From Sphingopyxis lindanitolerans (GTDB taxonomy: Bacteria; Pseudomonadota; Alphaproteobacteria; Sphingomonadales; Sphingomonadaceae), in contig NZ_CM009578.1 of assembly GCF_002993885.1 (NCBI RefSeq), positions 2,936,009 through 3,000,008 of the forward strand: DNA of 64,000 nucleotides. The letters run 5' to 3'. Positions 23,577 through 32,245 of the stretch are shown here, one piece after another; within the stretch, counting starts at the first letter, position 1; every line of letters begins with the position of its first letter. A program made the position numbers and the translations under genes. The notes below the pieces were generated by a model, which was given only the letters and a program-made list of their open reading frames with translations, was not told the DNA's origin and did not search any database.

Positions 23577-26500
23577 GCAAACCCGCCGGCCTCGCCACCC
23601 TTGACCCGCGGCAGGGCGCCGCCGCCGACCCCGAAAGCCATGTCTGGCTCGGCGCGTCGGCGGGGACGGGCAAGACGCAGGTGCTGTCGGCGCGCGTGCT
23701 GCGGCTGATGCTCGATGGCGTGCCTCCGCAAGCGATCCTTTGCATCACCTTCACCAAGGCGGGCGCGGCCGAAATGGCGCACCGCATCCACGAACGGCTC
23801 GCGGCGTGGGTGCGGATGGCCGACGGCGACCTGCGGCTCGACCTGCGCGCCCTGGGACTGGAGTGGGACCGGCCGGGGCTGATGACGCGCGCGCGATCCT
23901 TGTTCGCGACGGTCATCGACAGTCCAGGCGGCGCGATTCGCGTCCAGACGATCCACGCATTCTGCCAGACTTTGCTCGCGAGCTTTCCCTTGGAAGCCAA
24001 ACTGCTGCCGGGTTTTCGCGCGATCGAGGAGGATGAGGCGGCGGCGCTGAAGAACGCGGTGCTGGCGGAGCTTCTCGAAAGCCCCTCCCCTTCAGGGGAG
24101 GGTGAAGAAGGGGGGCTTCGCGACGCCGCGGCGATGCTGTCGCGGCGGCTGGGGCAGGAATCGGCGCTGGCTTTTCTGTCGAGCTGCGCTGCGGCGTTCG
24201 GCGGTCCGCGCGCGGCGCTGCCGCCCTCGGCGCACGACCTGCGCGCGGCGTTCGACCTGCCCGGCGGCGATCCCGATGCCGGGATCGCGGCCGAGCTTGC
24301 GGACGGCGCGGTGTCCGACGACGATATCCGCGCGGTCGCGACGAGCGGCGCCAATTGGGGGACCAAGACCGGGCTGGCCTGCAACGATATGATGGTCGGC
24401 TGGCTGATCGCCGCCGCCCCCGCGCGCGCCGCGATGCTCGGCGAGCTGCTCGGCTGTTTTCTGACCGGCAAAGGCGATCTTCGCGCCGATTTCGCGGGCG
24501 ACAAGGGGCGGATGACCGATTGCGTCGGCAGCGCGACGCGGATCGTCGAGGCGGTGCAGGGCCTGCTTGGCACCGCGACCGCGATGCGCGTCGCCGACGA
24601 TCTGGCGGCGGCGTGGAAACTCGGCAGCCGCTTTGCCGAAGGCTATGCGCTTGCCAAGCGCGAGCAGGGGCTCGCCGATTTCGACGATCTGATCACGCTC
24701 GCGGGATCGCTGCTGCGCGTCAGCAGCTTCGGCGAATGGGTGCGCTTCAAGCTCGACCAGCGCACCGACCATATCCTCGTCGATGAGGCGCAGGACACCA
24801 ATATGCGCCAATGGGGCATCGTGTTGTCGATGGCCGAGGAATTCTTCGCCGGGGTCGGCGCGAAGGAAGAGCGCGTCCGCACCCTCTTCACCGTCGGCGA
24901 CCGCAAGCAGGCGATCTTCGGCTTTCAGGGCACCGAGCCCAGGGCGTTCGCCGCCGCGCGCGGCCTGTTCCATGCGCTGGGCGAAACCGGCGGGCAACCG
25001 TTCCGGCAGGTCGATCTCGTCTCCAACTATCGCTCGACCCCCGCGGTGCTGACGGTCGTCGATGCGTGGCTCGCGGCGGGCGGGGCGGACGCGATGGGGC
25101 TCGACGGCGACGAGCCGCCGCATCACCCGCATCGCTCGAACCACGCGGGGCAGGTCGAGCTGTGGCAACCGCTGCCGGTCGGCAAGGCGCTCGATGCCGC
25201 GGCTGACGAGGGCGACGAAGGCGAGGGCGACGGCAATGCGCCTGCCTCCGACCCCGCTTCGATGCGGCTCGCGCGCGCGATCGCGAGCGAGGTGCAGGGG
25301 TGGATCGCGCACGGCAAGGACGGACGCCCGGTCGCGCCGGGCGATATCATGATCCTCGTCCGCCGCCGCCGCGACCTGGCGGCGCGGATCGTCGCGCGCT
25401 TGCAGGCGCTGCACGTCCCCGTCGCCGGGGTCGACCGCTTCGCGCTGACCCAGCCGCTCGCGGCGCAGGATCTGATCGCGGCGATGCGCTTCGCGGTGCA
25501 GCCGCTCGACGACCTCAATCTCGCCGCGCTGCTCGTTTCGCCGCTGATCGGCTGGACGCAGGACGAGCTTTATGCGCGCACTCATCAGCGCGGCCGCGCG
25601 GCGTTGTGGGAGCATCTGCGCAGGGCCGAGGGCGATCTGCCTGCGGCGACGATGGCGGCGCTGCGCCACCTGCTCGGCATGGCGGATTTCACCACGCCCT
25701 TCCGCTTCCTCGAGACATTGCTGTCGGGGCCGATCGACGGGCGGCGCAAGCTTTACGCACGGCTGGGACGCGAGGCGCGTGATCCGATCGATGAATTGCT
25801 CAACCAGGCGCTCGCCTTTGAACAGCGCGAGACGGTGTCGCTGCTCGGCTTCCTGACGATGGTGTCGGCAAGCGCGGCCGACATCAAGCGGCAGACCGAG
25901 GCGCGCAGCGATGTCGTGCGGGTGATGACGGTGCACGGATCGAAGGGCCTCCAGGCGCCGATCGTGATCCTCGCCGATGCGACCGACGACGCCGGGATCG
26001 GCCACCGGCCGTTCAGCGTCGATGTCGCGGGATGGGAGAAATTGCCGGTCTTCGCACTGCCCGCCGACGAGCGCCATGGAGCGCTTGCCGATGCTTATGC
26101 CGCGGCGGCGAAAGCGGCATCGGAGGAACATTGGCGGCTCTTTTATGTCGCGATGACCCGCGCCGAGGAGATTCTCGTCATCGCGGGGGTGACGAAGAAG
26201 GCCGACCGGACGATCCCCGAAACGAGCTGGCACGCCGCGGTCGAGGGCGTGCTCGCGGCCATGCCGTGCGAATGGGAGGACGCCGGTCCGATGTGGGGCC
26301 AGCGCCGTATCCACCGCGCCAATGAAGGCAAATGGGCGAAGCAGGAAAAGGCGGCGCGGGTCGCGGCCCCGGCGCTCGTGCTTCCCGAATGGGCGCACCG
26401 GCCGGCGCCCGAGGAAGCGCGTCCGCCGCGCCCGCTCGCGCCGTCGGCGCTCGGCGAGGATGATGTCGCGGTGCCGCCGCAGGGAGCCGCGCGCGTCGCG

Positions 26501-27058
26501 GCGGTCGAGCGAGGTTTGCTGCTCCATGCCTTGTTCGAGCGGTTGCCGCCGGTCGCGGCGGCGCGGCGGCGCGATGCGGCGTTGCGCTGGCTTGCCGCGC
26601 AGGCGCCGACGCTCGACGAAGCGGCGCGCGCGGCGATGGTTGGCGAGGTGCTCGCGGTCCTCGACGATCCCGCACACGCGGCGCTGTTCGGCCCCGGCAG
26701 CCTGGCCGAAGTGCCGCTGTCGGCGGTGGTGGGCGGCGGCGCGGTCGTCGCGGGGATCGTCGACCGGCTGCTGGTCACCGCAGAGGTGGTGACGGTGATC
26801 GATTACAAGACCGGACGGCGGGTGCCGGGCAGCGCCGACGCGGTGGCGCCCGCCTATCTGCGCCAGATGGCGGCCTATCGCGATGCGCTTGCGGTGATCT
26901 TTCCGGGTCGGCGCGTCGAAGCGGCGCTGCTCTATACCGCCGCGCCGCGGCTGATCCGCCTCGCTGATGCGCTGCTCGACGCGCACAAGCCCGGCTTGGC
27001 GGTCACCAAGGCGAATTTGCCGGGTTCGGGCCTTGAGCCGGACGCGCCGACGCCTTAG
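23573..27058 (+). CDS. addA: Double-strand break repair helicase AddA
   Basis: A 1161-residue UvrD/RecB-type helicase-nuclease subunit. Walker A is GASAGTGKTQVL near the N-terminus, motif II VDEAQDTN, motif III GDRKQAIFGFQG, and motif VI VAMTRAEE. The C-terminal RecB-like nuclease has VIDYKTGRR. It forms the AddAB complex with the upstream gene, overlapping it by four bases. A 20-bp palindrome of the CCCTCCCC type lies in frame at residues about 168-182. The frame is open farther upstream inside addB, but ATG 23573 fits the family start. trxA follows 33 bases downstream. Confidence 0.95.
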   Translation: MSKPAGLATLDPRQGAAADPESHVWLGASAGTGKTQVLSARVLRLMLDGVPPQAILCITFTKAGAAEMAHRIHERLAAWVRMADGDLRLDLRALGLEWDRPGLMTRARSLFATVIDSPGGAIRVQTIHAFCQTLLASFPLEAKLLPGFRAIEEDEAAALKNAVLAELLESPSPSGEGEEGGLRDAAAMLSRRLGQESALAFLSSCAAAFGGPRAALPPSAHDLRAAFDLPGGDPDAGIAAELADGAVSDDDIRAVATSGANWGTKTGLACNDMMVGWLIAAAPARAAMLGELLGCFLTGKGDLRADFAGDKGRMTDCVGSATRIVEAVQGLLGTATAMRVADDLAAAWKLGSRFAEGYALAKREQGLADFDDLITLAGSLLRVSSFGEWVRFKLDQRTDHILVDEAQDTNMRQWGIVLSMAEEFFAGVGAKEERVRTLFTVGDRKQAIFGFQGTEPRAFAAARGLFHALGETGGQPFRQVDLVSNYRSTPAVLTVVDAWLAAGGADAMGLDGDEPPHHPHRSNHAGQVELWQPLPVGKALDAAADEGDEGEGDGNAPASDPASMRLARAIASEVQGWIAHGKDGRPVAPGDIMILVRRRRDLAARIVARLQALHVPVAGVDRFALTQPLAAQDLIAAMRFAVQPLDDLNLAALLVSPLIGWTQDELYARTHQRGRAALWEHLRRAEGDLPAATMAALRHLLGMADFTTPFRFLETLLSGPIDGRRKLYARLGREARDPIDELLNQALAFEQRETVSLLGFLTMVSASAADIKRQTEARSDVVRVMTVHGSKGLQAPIVILADATDDAGIGHRPFSVDVAGWEKLPVFALPADERHGALADAYAAAAKAASEEHWRLFYVAMTRAEEILVIAGVTKKADRTIPETSWHAAVEGVLAAMPCEWEDAGPMWGQRRIHRANEGKWAKQEKAARVAAPALVLPEWAHRPAPEEARPPRPLAPSALGEDDVAVPPQGAARVAAVERGLLLHALFERLPPVAAARRRDAALRWLAAQAPTLDEAARAAMVGEVLAVLDDPAHAALFGPGSLAEVPLSAVVGGGAVVAGIVDRLLVTAEVVTVIDYKTGRRVPGSADAVAPAYLRQMAAYRDALAVIFPGRRVEAALLYTAAPRLIRLADALLDAHKPGLAVTKANLPGSGLEPDAPTP
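24083..24102. repeat. REP-like hairpin inside addA, in frame
   Basis: CCCTCCCCTTCAGGGGAGGG is a perfect 8-bp stem with a TTCA loop, enclosed by GAAAGCCCC and GGGGCTTC about 10 bases out on each side. The same CCCCTCCC...GGGAGGGG architecture occurs between genes at 29058-29079 and 29168-29189. Here it encodes the low-complexity stretch SPSPSGEGEEGG of AddA. Confidence 0.7.
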
Positions 27059-27091
27059 CTTGGGAACAACAGCGTTTCAGGAGTTTGATCT

Positions 27092-27415
27092 ATGGGTACC
27101 AAAGCCATCACCGACGCCAGCTTCCAGACCGATGTGCTCGACAGCGACACCCCCGTACTCGTCGATTTCTGGGCCGAATGGTGCGGCCCGTGCAAGATGA
27201 TCGGCCCGTCGCTCGAGGAAATCTCGAACGAACTGGCGGGCAAGGTAGTGATCGCCAAGCTCAACATCGACGACCACCCCGACGCGCCGAGCAAATATGG
27301 CGTGCGCGGCATCCCGACGATGATCCTGTTCAAGAACGGCGAGATTGCCGACACCAAGGTCGGCGCCGCGCCGAAAAGCGCGCTCAAGGGCTGGCTCGAA
27401 GGCGCGCTGGCGTAA
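27092..27415 (+). CDS. trxA: Thioredoxin
   Basis: A 107-residue thioredoxin 1. The active site WCGPC has Cys31 and Cys34, and the cis-Pro loop GIPTM and buried Asp in VDFWAEWC are present. It reduces cytoplasmic disulfides, with electrons from thioredoxin reductase, and serves ribonucleotide reductase and peroxide-scavenging enzymes. Typical length and no signal peptide. It lies just after addA, a neighbour order seen in other alphaproteobacteria, and may be read from the same transcript as well as its own promoter. Confidence 0.97.
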   Translation: MGTKAITDASFQTDVLDSDTPVLVDFWAEWCGPCKMIGPSLEEISNELAGKVVIAKLNIDDHPDAPSKYGVRGIPTMILFKNGEIADTKVGAAPKSALKGWLEGALA

Positions 27416-27504
27416 TTGCTCCGTTCCGGCTAAATCTCTTCCCCATGAACGCGCCAATCGGACATAATCGGTTTGGCCCGCATCGTGCGGGAGGGGGAGG
27501 AAGC

Positions 27505-27789
27505 ATGTACGCGATCGTGTTTGATCTCGACACGGCGACGCTGGAACAGACCTATCCGAACGCCTCCTGGCGCAACGCTTATGCCGATGTCCGGCGCGTC
27601 CTTGAGACGAAAGGGTTCGATTGGCAACAGGGGTCGACCTATTTCGGTAACGAAGCCGTCACGGCTGTCGATTGCGTTTTGGCGGTGCAGGAATTGAAAC
27701 GTCAGTTCGAGTGGTTTCAACCCTCGGTTCGCGACATTCGGATGCTACGAATCGAAGAAAACAACGATCTCGGCCCGGCGTTGGGATAA
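27505..27789 (+). CDS. vapD: VapD-family endoribonuclease (Cas2-like fold)
   Basis: A 94-residue protein of the VapD family, small ferredoxin-like endoribonucleases structurally related to Cas2. Typical parts are the opening MYAIVFDLDT with the active-site Asp in the first strand, an AYADVRRVLETKGFDWQQGSTYFG segment, and the central ELKRQFEW helix. The start at 27505 has an excellent ribosome site (GGGGGAGG four bases before). An in-frame ATG at 27445 would add 20 residues not typical of the family. No VapX-like antitoxin is visible beside it. It sits alone between trxA and the convergent argJ. Confidence 0.75.
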   Translation: MYAIVFDLDTATLEQTYPNASWRNAYADVRRVLETKGFDWQQGSTYFGNEAVTAVDCVLAVQELKRQFEWFQPSVRDIRMLRIEENNDLGPALG

Positions 27790-29022
27790 TCAGCTCCGAT
27801 AATCGGCGTTGATGCTGATGTAGCCATGCGTCAGGTCGCACGTCCACACGGTCGCGCGGCCTTCGCCCAGCCCCAGGTCGGCGCCGACGCGAATCTCCAG
27901 GCCCTTCAGATGCGCCGCGACCGGCGCTTCGTCATAGCCGTCGACGGGCAGCCCGTCCTTTGCCACCCAATGATCGCCGAAACGGATCGCCAGGCGGTCG
28001 CGGTCGGCCGGTTCGCCCGCCTTGCCCACCGCCATCACGACGCGGCCCCAGTTCGCGTCCTCGCCCGCGATCGCGGTCTTGACCAGCGGCGAATTGGCGA
28101 TCGACAGCGCGACGCGCCTGGCGCTCTCGTCGCTGACCGCGCCGCTCACCTGCACCTCGATGAATTTCGATGCGCCCTCGCCATCGCGCACCACCTGCTG
28201 CGCAAGGTCGAGCGCGACGGCGTGGATCGCCGCGTAAAGCGCGTCGGCGCCCGGATCGTCGCGCGTCGTCAGCGGCGCATTTCCCGCCTGCCCGGTCGCG
28301 AACAGCAGGACCGTGTCGCTGGTCGAGGTGTCGCTGTCGACGGTGATGCTGTTGAACGTCGCGCCGGTCGCTTCGTTCAGCATGTCCTGCAGCAGCGCGG
28401 GCGCGACTGCGGCGTCGGTGAAGATATAGCCGAGCATCGTCGCCATGTCGGGGGCGATCATCCCCGATCCCTTGACGATCCCCGCGACCTGCACGGTGCG
28501 GCCCTCGATGATCGCGCTGGCGGCGGAGCCCTTGGGAAAGGTGTCGGTGGTGGTGATGGTCCGGGCGGCGTCTTCCCAGCTCGCCGGCGGCCCTGCAAAG
28601 CCGATCACCTTTGCCAGCCCCTCGCGCGCCTTGTCCTTGGGGAGCGGCACGCCGATGACGCCGGTCGAGCTGACGAAGACTTCCTTCGGGTCGCAATCGA
28701 GGTGCGCCACGACCTGCGCGACGATCTGCTCGACCGCCTCACGGCCGCGATATCCGGTAAAGGCGTTCGCGTTGCCCGCGTTGACGATCAGCGCCCGCGC
28801 CCGGCCGTGCGCAATGCCTTCGCGGCACATCTCGACCTCGGTCGAACAGCAGATGTTGCGCGTCGTCACGCCCGCGACCGCGGTGCCCGGAACCAGTTCG
28901 ACATAGGTCAGGTCGCAGCGGTCCCAATTCTTGTATTGCGCCCGCGCGACGCGGCGCGACACGCCCGCGATGTCGGGGAGGGTGGGGAAGGCGGCGGGGG
29001 CGAGGGGCGAGCGAGTGGTCAT
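27790..29022 (-). CDS. argJ: Bifunctional glutamate N-acetyltransferase / N-acetylglutamate synthase ArgJ
   Basis: A 410-residue ornithine acetyltransferase of arginine biosynthesis. It transfers acetyl from N-acetylornithine to glutamate, and many members also use acetyl-CoA. The self-cleavage and nucleophile motif KGSGMIAPDMATMLGY is intact, with Thr of ATML as the nucleophile after processing into alpha and beta chains. NAGNANAFTG, VSSTGVIGVPLP and the C-terminal YISINADYRS are conserved. Start ATG at 29022 is preferred over an upstream TTG. The stop codon lies immediately next to the vapD stop, so the two genes converge without spacer. Confidence 0.95.
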   Translation of the reverse strand: MTTRSPLAPAAFPTLPDIAGVSRRVARAQYKNWDRCDLTYVELVPGTAVAGVTTRNICCSTEVEMCREGIAHGRARALIVNAGNANAFTGYRGREAVEQIVAQVVAHLDCDPKEVFVSSTGVIGVPLPKDKAREGLAKVIGFAGPPASWEDAARTITTTDTFPKGSAASAIIEGRTVQVAGIVKGSGMIAPDMATMLGYIFTDAAVAPALLQDMLNEATGATFNSITVDSDTSTSDTVLLFATGQAGNAPLTTRDDPGADALYAAIHAVALDLAQQVVRDGEGASKFIEVQVSGAVSDESARRVALSIANSPLVKTAIAGEDANWGRVVMAVGKAGEPADRDRLAIRFGDHWVAKDGLPVDGYDEAPVAAHLKGLEIRVGADLGLGEGRATVWTCDLTHGYISINADYRS

Positions 29023-29057
29023 GGGGTGCGCATAATCGCTATCGGCCCATAGCAAAA

Positions 29058-29189
29058 CCCCTCCCGTAAACGGGAGGGGCAGCGAGGCTTGCGAGCTTGC
29101 TCGCTAGCCGCAGCGGGGTGGGCCAGCGCACCGACGAAGCTCGCTTCGCTCGCGCCCACGCCTTAATCCCCTCCCGCTTGCGGGAGGGG
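29058..29189. repeat. Paired CCCCTCCC...GGGAGGGG hairpins
   Basis: Two 22-bp palindromes of the same design, 29058-29079 and 29168-29189, bracket about 88 bases rich in GCGAG and AAGCTCGCTTCGCTC motifs, which themselves can pair. The block separates argJ from the aldehyde dehydrogenase and may terminate the latter (minus strand). The same hairpin type occurs in frame in addA. Confidence 0.75.
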
Positions 29190-29196
29190 AGATAGA

Positions 29197-30633
29197 TCAG
29201 GCCGGAAGGCCGCTGATCGATTTCACTTCCATGAAATCCTTGAGCCCGAGCAGCCCGCCTTCGCGGCCGTTGCCCGACGCCTTGTAGCCGCCGAAGGCCG
29301 CGCCCGGGCCGGGCCCCCAGGCGTTGACCGCGACCATGCCGGCGCGCAGTTTCGGCGCGATGGCGGCGGCCTTGGCGGGGTCGCCCGAGATCACCGCCGA
29401 CAGGCCATATTCGGTGTCGTTGGCGATATCGACCGCCTCGTCGAGGTCGCCATAGGCCATGACCGTCGCGACGGGACCAAAGACTTCTTCGTTGGCGATG
29501 CGCATGTTGCGGGTCACGCCCGAGAAAACCGTCGGCTTGATATAATAGCCGCGGTTGACGTTGCTCGGCAGGCCGGTGCCGCCGGTCTCGAGCGTCGCGC
29601 CTTCGTCGATCGCCGACTGGATCAGGCCCTGGATCTTGTCGAACTGTGCCTTGTTGACGACGGGGCCGATATGGCCGCCCTCGGCCTGCGGGTCGCCTAC
29701 TGCCGTGCCGTCGAACATCGCCTTGATGACGCCGACCGCTTCGGCCTCGCGGTCCTTGTGGACCAGGATGCGCGTCGGCGCGATGCAGCTTTGGCCGGTG
29801 TTGACCAGCACGCCCTGCACCGTCGGGGGCAGCACGGTTTCAAGGTCGGCGTCGGGCAGGACGATGTTCGGCGACTTGCCGCCCAATTCCTGATGGACGC
29901 GCTTGACCGTGTCGGCGGCCGCCTTGGCGACCAGGATTCCGGCGCGGGTCGATCCGGTGAAGCTCACCATTTCGATGCCGGGGTGCGAAGAAATCGCGTT
30001 GCCGACGGTCGGGCCGTCGCCCTGGACGAGATTGAACACGCCCGGCGGGACGCCCGCGGCGTCGAGGATTTCGGCAAAGATCACCGCATTGCCGGGGCAT
30101 TCCTCGGACGGCTTGAGGATCATCGTATTGCCCGCGGCGAGCGCCGGGGCGACCTTCAGCGCGATCTGGTTGAGCGGCCAGTTCCACGGCGTGATCATGC
30201 CGACGACGCCGATCGGCTCATAGGCGAGAACCCCGGCGTGATATTTTTCGGTGAAGGAAAAATCCTTGAGCGCCGCGATGGTGCCGAGGAAGCCGCCGAT
30301 GCCGGCGCCGACCTGCGCGGTGCCGGCAAAGCTCACCGGCGCGCCCATTTCGCTCGCCATCGACTTGGCGAGATCGGGTCCGCGCTTCTTATATTCCTCG
30401 ACGATGCGGTCCAGCAGCGCCAGGCGTTCTTCGCGCGTCGTCTGCGAAAAGCTCTTGAACGCTTCCTTCGCCGCGGCGACCGCGGCATCGACGTCGGCCG
30501 CGCTGCCGAGAATGACGGTCGAGGCCGCTTCCTCGGTTGCCGGGTTGATAACCTCGTGGAGCTTGCCGCCCTGGCTGTCGACCCATTTGCCGCCGATATA
30601 ATGTTGTTTCAGGTGCGTTTCGGTGTCGCTCAT
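29197..30633 (-). CDS. Aldehyde dehydrogenase family protein
   Basis: A 478-residue NAD(P)-dependent aldehyde dehydrogenase. The catalytic Cys283 lies in NTGQSCIAPTR and the general base Glu249 in HQELGGKSPN; the cofactor segments TPWNWPLNQ and FTGSTRAG are typical. The substrate cannot be fixed; family members of this class oxidise short aliphatic or aromatic aldehydes. The start at 30633 is chosen because GGGAG lies seven bases upstream; a second ATG immediately before gives worse spacing. A PQQ alcohol dehydrogenase a few genes away would be a plausible supplier of aldehyde, but the two are not cotranscribed. Confidence 0.92.
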   Translation of the reverse strand: MSDTETHLKQHYIGGKWVDSQGGKLHEVINPATEEAASTVILGSAADVDAAVAAAKEAFKSFSQTTREERLALLDRIVEEYKKRGPDLAKSMASEMGAPVSFAGTAQVGAGIGGFLGTIAALKDFSFTEKYHAGVLAYEPIGVVGMITPWNWPLNQIALKVAPALAAGNTMILKPSEECPGNAVIFAEILDAAGVPPGVFNLVQGDGPTVGNAISSHPGIEMVSFTGSTRAGILVAKAAADTVKRVHQELGGKSPNIVLPDADLETVLPPTVQGVLVNTGQSCIAPTRILVHKDREAEAVGVIKAMFDGTAVGDPQAEGGHIGPVVNKAQFDKIQGLIQSAIDEGATLETGGTGLPSNVNRGYYIKPTVFSGVTRNMRIANEEVFGPVATVMAYGDLDEAVDIANDTEYGLSAVISGDPAKAAAIAPKLRAGMVAVNAWGPGPGAAFGGYKASGNGREGGLLGLKDFMEVKSISGLPA

Positions 30634-30716
30634 CATAAATCTCCCATCGGCGGTGAATTCGTCTCGCATTGCTACCTAATGACGGCGGCGAATGAATCAA
30701 GCATCACACCCGCTTT

Positions 30717-30745
30717 CGTCACCCCGGATCAAGTCCGGGGTGACG
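30717..30745. repeat. Palindrome between the M20 peptidase and the aldehyde dehydrogenase
   Basis: Perfect 12-bp arms around TCAAG (CGTCACCCCGGA and its complement). It lies just after the M20 stop codon on the minus strand and may stop that transcript; the sequence is also a typical dispersed REP of sphingomonads. Confidence 0.65.
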
Positions 30746-30761
30746 ACGCGGGGGGCGCTCC

Positions 30762-32072
30762 TCAGCGCTTTTCAGCAGAAAGCCGTGACATCAAGATGGC
30801 GGCGCGGGTCGCCTGGCGCGCGATGCTGGGAATATCGACCGCTTCGCCGGGCGCATGGTCGCCGGTGCTATACGGCCCCAGACCCGCGAGCCCGTCGACG
30901 TCGGCGGCGACGAAGCTGATGTCGCCCGCGCCGCGCTTCAGCGGGTCGAGCGCCGCCATTTCGGCGAGCCCCAGGTCGCGGTTGACGCCATTTAGTTTGA
31001 CCAGCAGCGCCTTGTTGCCCGCGGTCGGCGCCATCGGCGGATAGCCGCCGGGGTCGAAGCCGATCGTCGCGCCGGTGCCGGGGGCATGGTCGGCGACGAT
31101 CGCGGTCATCCTGGCCTTCACGCGGTCGATCTGTTCAAGGGACAGCGCGCGCAAATCGCCGCGCGCGATCGCGATCGCGGGAATGATGTTCGTCTTGCCG
31201 TTCGCGGTGGCGCGGATGCCGCCGGCGTCGAGTTCGGCCTGCTGCCCGCCCGCGACCAGCCCGACGTTGAAGGTCAGGTTCGGTTCGGGCAGTTCGGTGC
31301 GGAAACGGTGGATGATCCGTACCAGTTCATAGATCGCGCCCTCGCCCGCCTCGGCGCTGAAGATGCCCGAGCTGTGGCTCGCCTTGCCGGTCGCGGTCAC
31401 GGTCCAGCTATCCGACGAGCGCCGCGCGACCGACCCCATGTCGGCGCCCGCATCGCGCACCAGCCCCTCGAAATCGAGCGCGACGTCGCTGCGCTTGCCC
31501 GCCGCGATCAGGTCGGCGCGGGCCTTTTCGATCGGGGTGCCGGTGTCCTCTTCGTCGCCGGTCATGTGAAATTCGATATTCGCGCCCTTGAGCGTCCCCG
31601 CCGCCGCCATCGCGCGCAGCGCCGCGACGACGACGACCATCCCGCCCTTGTCGTCGCCCGCGCCGGGGCCTTCGCCCCAATCGCCCTTGCGGACGAAGGT
31701 CTGGAACGGCGAATCGGGTTCGAACACCGTGTCGAGATGCCCGATCAGCAGCAGGCGTTTGGCGCCCGGCTTGCCGCTGTGGGTCGCGATCAAATGGCCC
31801 GCGCGCCCGGTGTCGGTCATCGGCTTCCATTCGACCTTGAAGCCCAGCGGTTCGAGTTCGGCGCGCATCATCGCCCCGATTTTTTCGACGCCTTCCAGAT
31901 TCTGCGATCCGCTGTTCTGGTTGACCAGTGTTTCGAGCAGCGCGAGGCTGCGCCCCTGTTCGGCCTCGACCGTCTTCGCCATCGTCGCCTCGGCCGGGCT
32001 GAGCTTTGCCTGCGCGGCCGGGGCGAGCGCAAGCTGAAGAGCGATCAGGGCGGCGAACGGCAGCGATTTCAT
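30762..32072 (-). CDS. Exported M20-family metallopeptidase (glutamate carboxypeptidase type)
   Basis: A 436-residue M20 zinc peptidase close to carboxypeptidase G2-like enzymes. A signal peptide (MKSLPFAALIALQLALAPAAQA) points to the periplasm. The first metal-binding motif LIGHLDTVF, the bridging GPGAGDDKGG, the catalytic TGDEEDTG and a terminal YSTGDHAPGEAVD are present, and a dimerisation domain lies between. It removes C-terminal residues, often glutamate, from peptides or acyl-amino acids; the substrate is unknown. ATG at 32072 has GGAG six bases upstream. The frame is open upstream, but those residues are Arg-rich and not signal-like. Confidence 0.88.
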   Translation of the reverse strand: MKSLPFAALIALQLALAPAAQAKLSPAEATMAKTVEAEQGRSLALLETLVNQNSGSQNLEGVEKIGAMMRAELEPLGFKVEWKPMTDTGRAGHLIATHSGKPGAKRLLLIGHLDTVFEPDSPFQTFVRKGDWGEGPGAGDDKGGMVVVVAALRAMAAAGTLKGANIEFHMTGDEEDTGTPIEKARADLIAAGKRSDVALDFEGLVRDAGADMGSVARRSSDSWTVTATGKASHSSGIFSAEAGEGAIYELVRIIHRFRTELPEPNLTFNVGLVAGGQQAELDAGGIRATANGKTNIIPAIAIARGDLRALSLEQIDRVKARMTAIVADHAPGTGATIGFDPGGYPPMAPTAGNKALLVKLNGVNRDLGLAEMAALDPLKRGAGDISFVAADVDGLAGLGPYSTGDHAPGEAVDIPSIARQATRAAILMSRLSAEKR

Positions 32073-32192
32073 GGGGGACTCCAGCGTCAGATGTTCCAGT
32101 CGCCGCCTTCGCGGGAGGCGACGAGGCTTTGTGCACTGTCTGCGCTTCGCGGGCAAGCATCGGCCGTGCGCAAAGGGCGCGTCCCAACGAAA

Positions 32193-32224
32193 GGGGCGCC
32201 CGGTTCCCCCGAACCGGACGCCCC
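32193..32224 (-). terminator. Terminator of glnA
   Basis: GGGGCG and CCGGTTC pair with GAACCGG and CGCCCC (one bulge on each side) around a short C-rich loop. On the minus strand CCCCTTTCGTT follows, giving a weak U tract. It lies 22 bases past the glnA stop. Confidence 0.7.
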
Positions 32225-32245
32225 ACGCGGTCTGATCGCTGCCGA

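Noticed and set aside
27445..27504. Small antitoxin gene before vapD
   Set aside because: The only ATG-started frame (27445) is in the same frame as VapD and runs into it, so it would be an N-terminal extension and not a separate protein.
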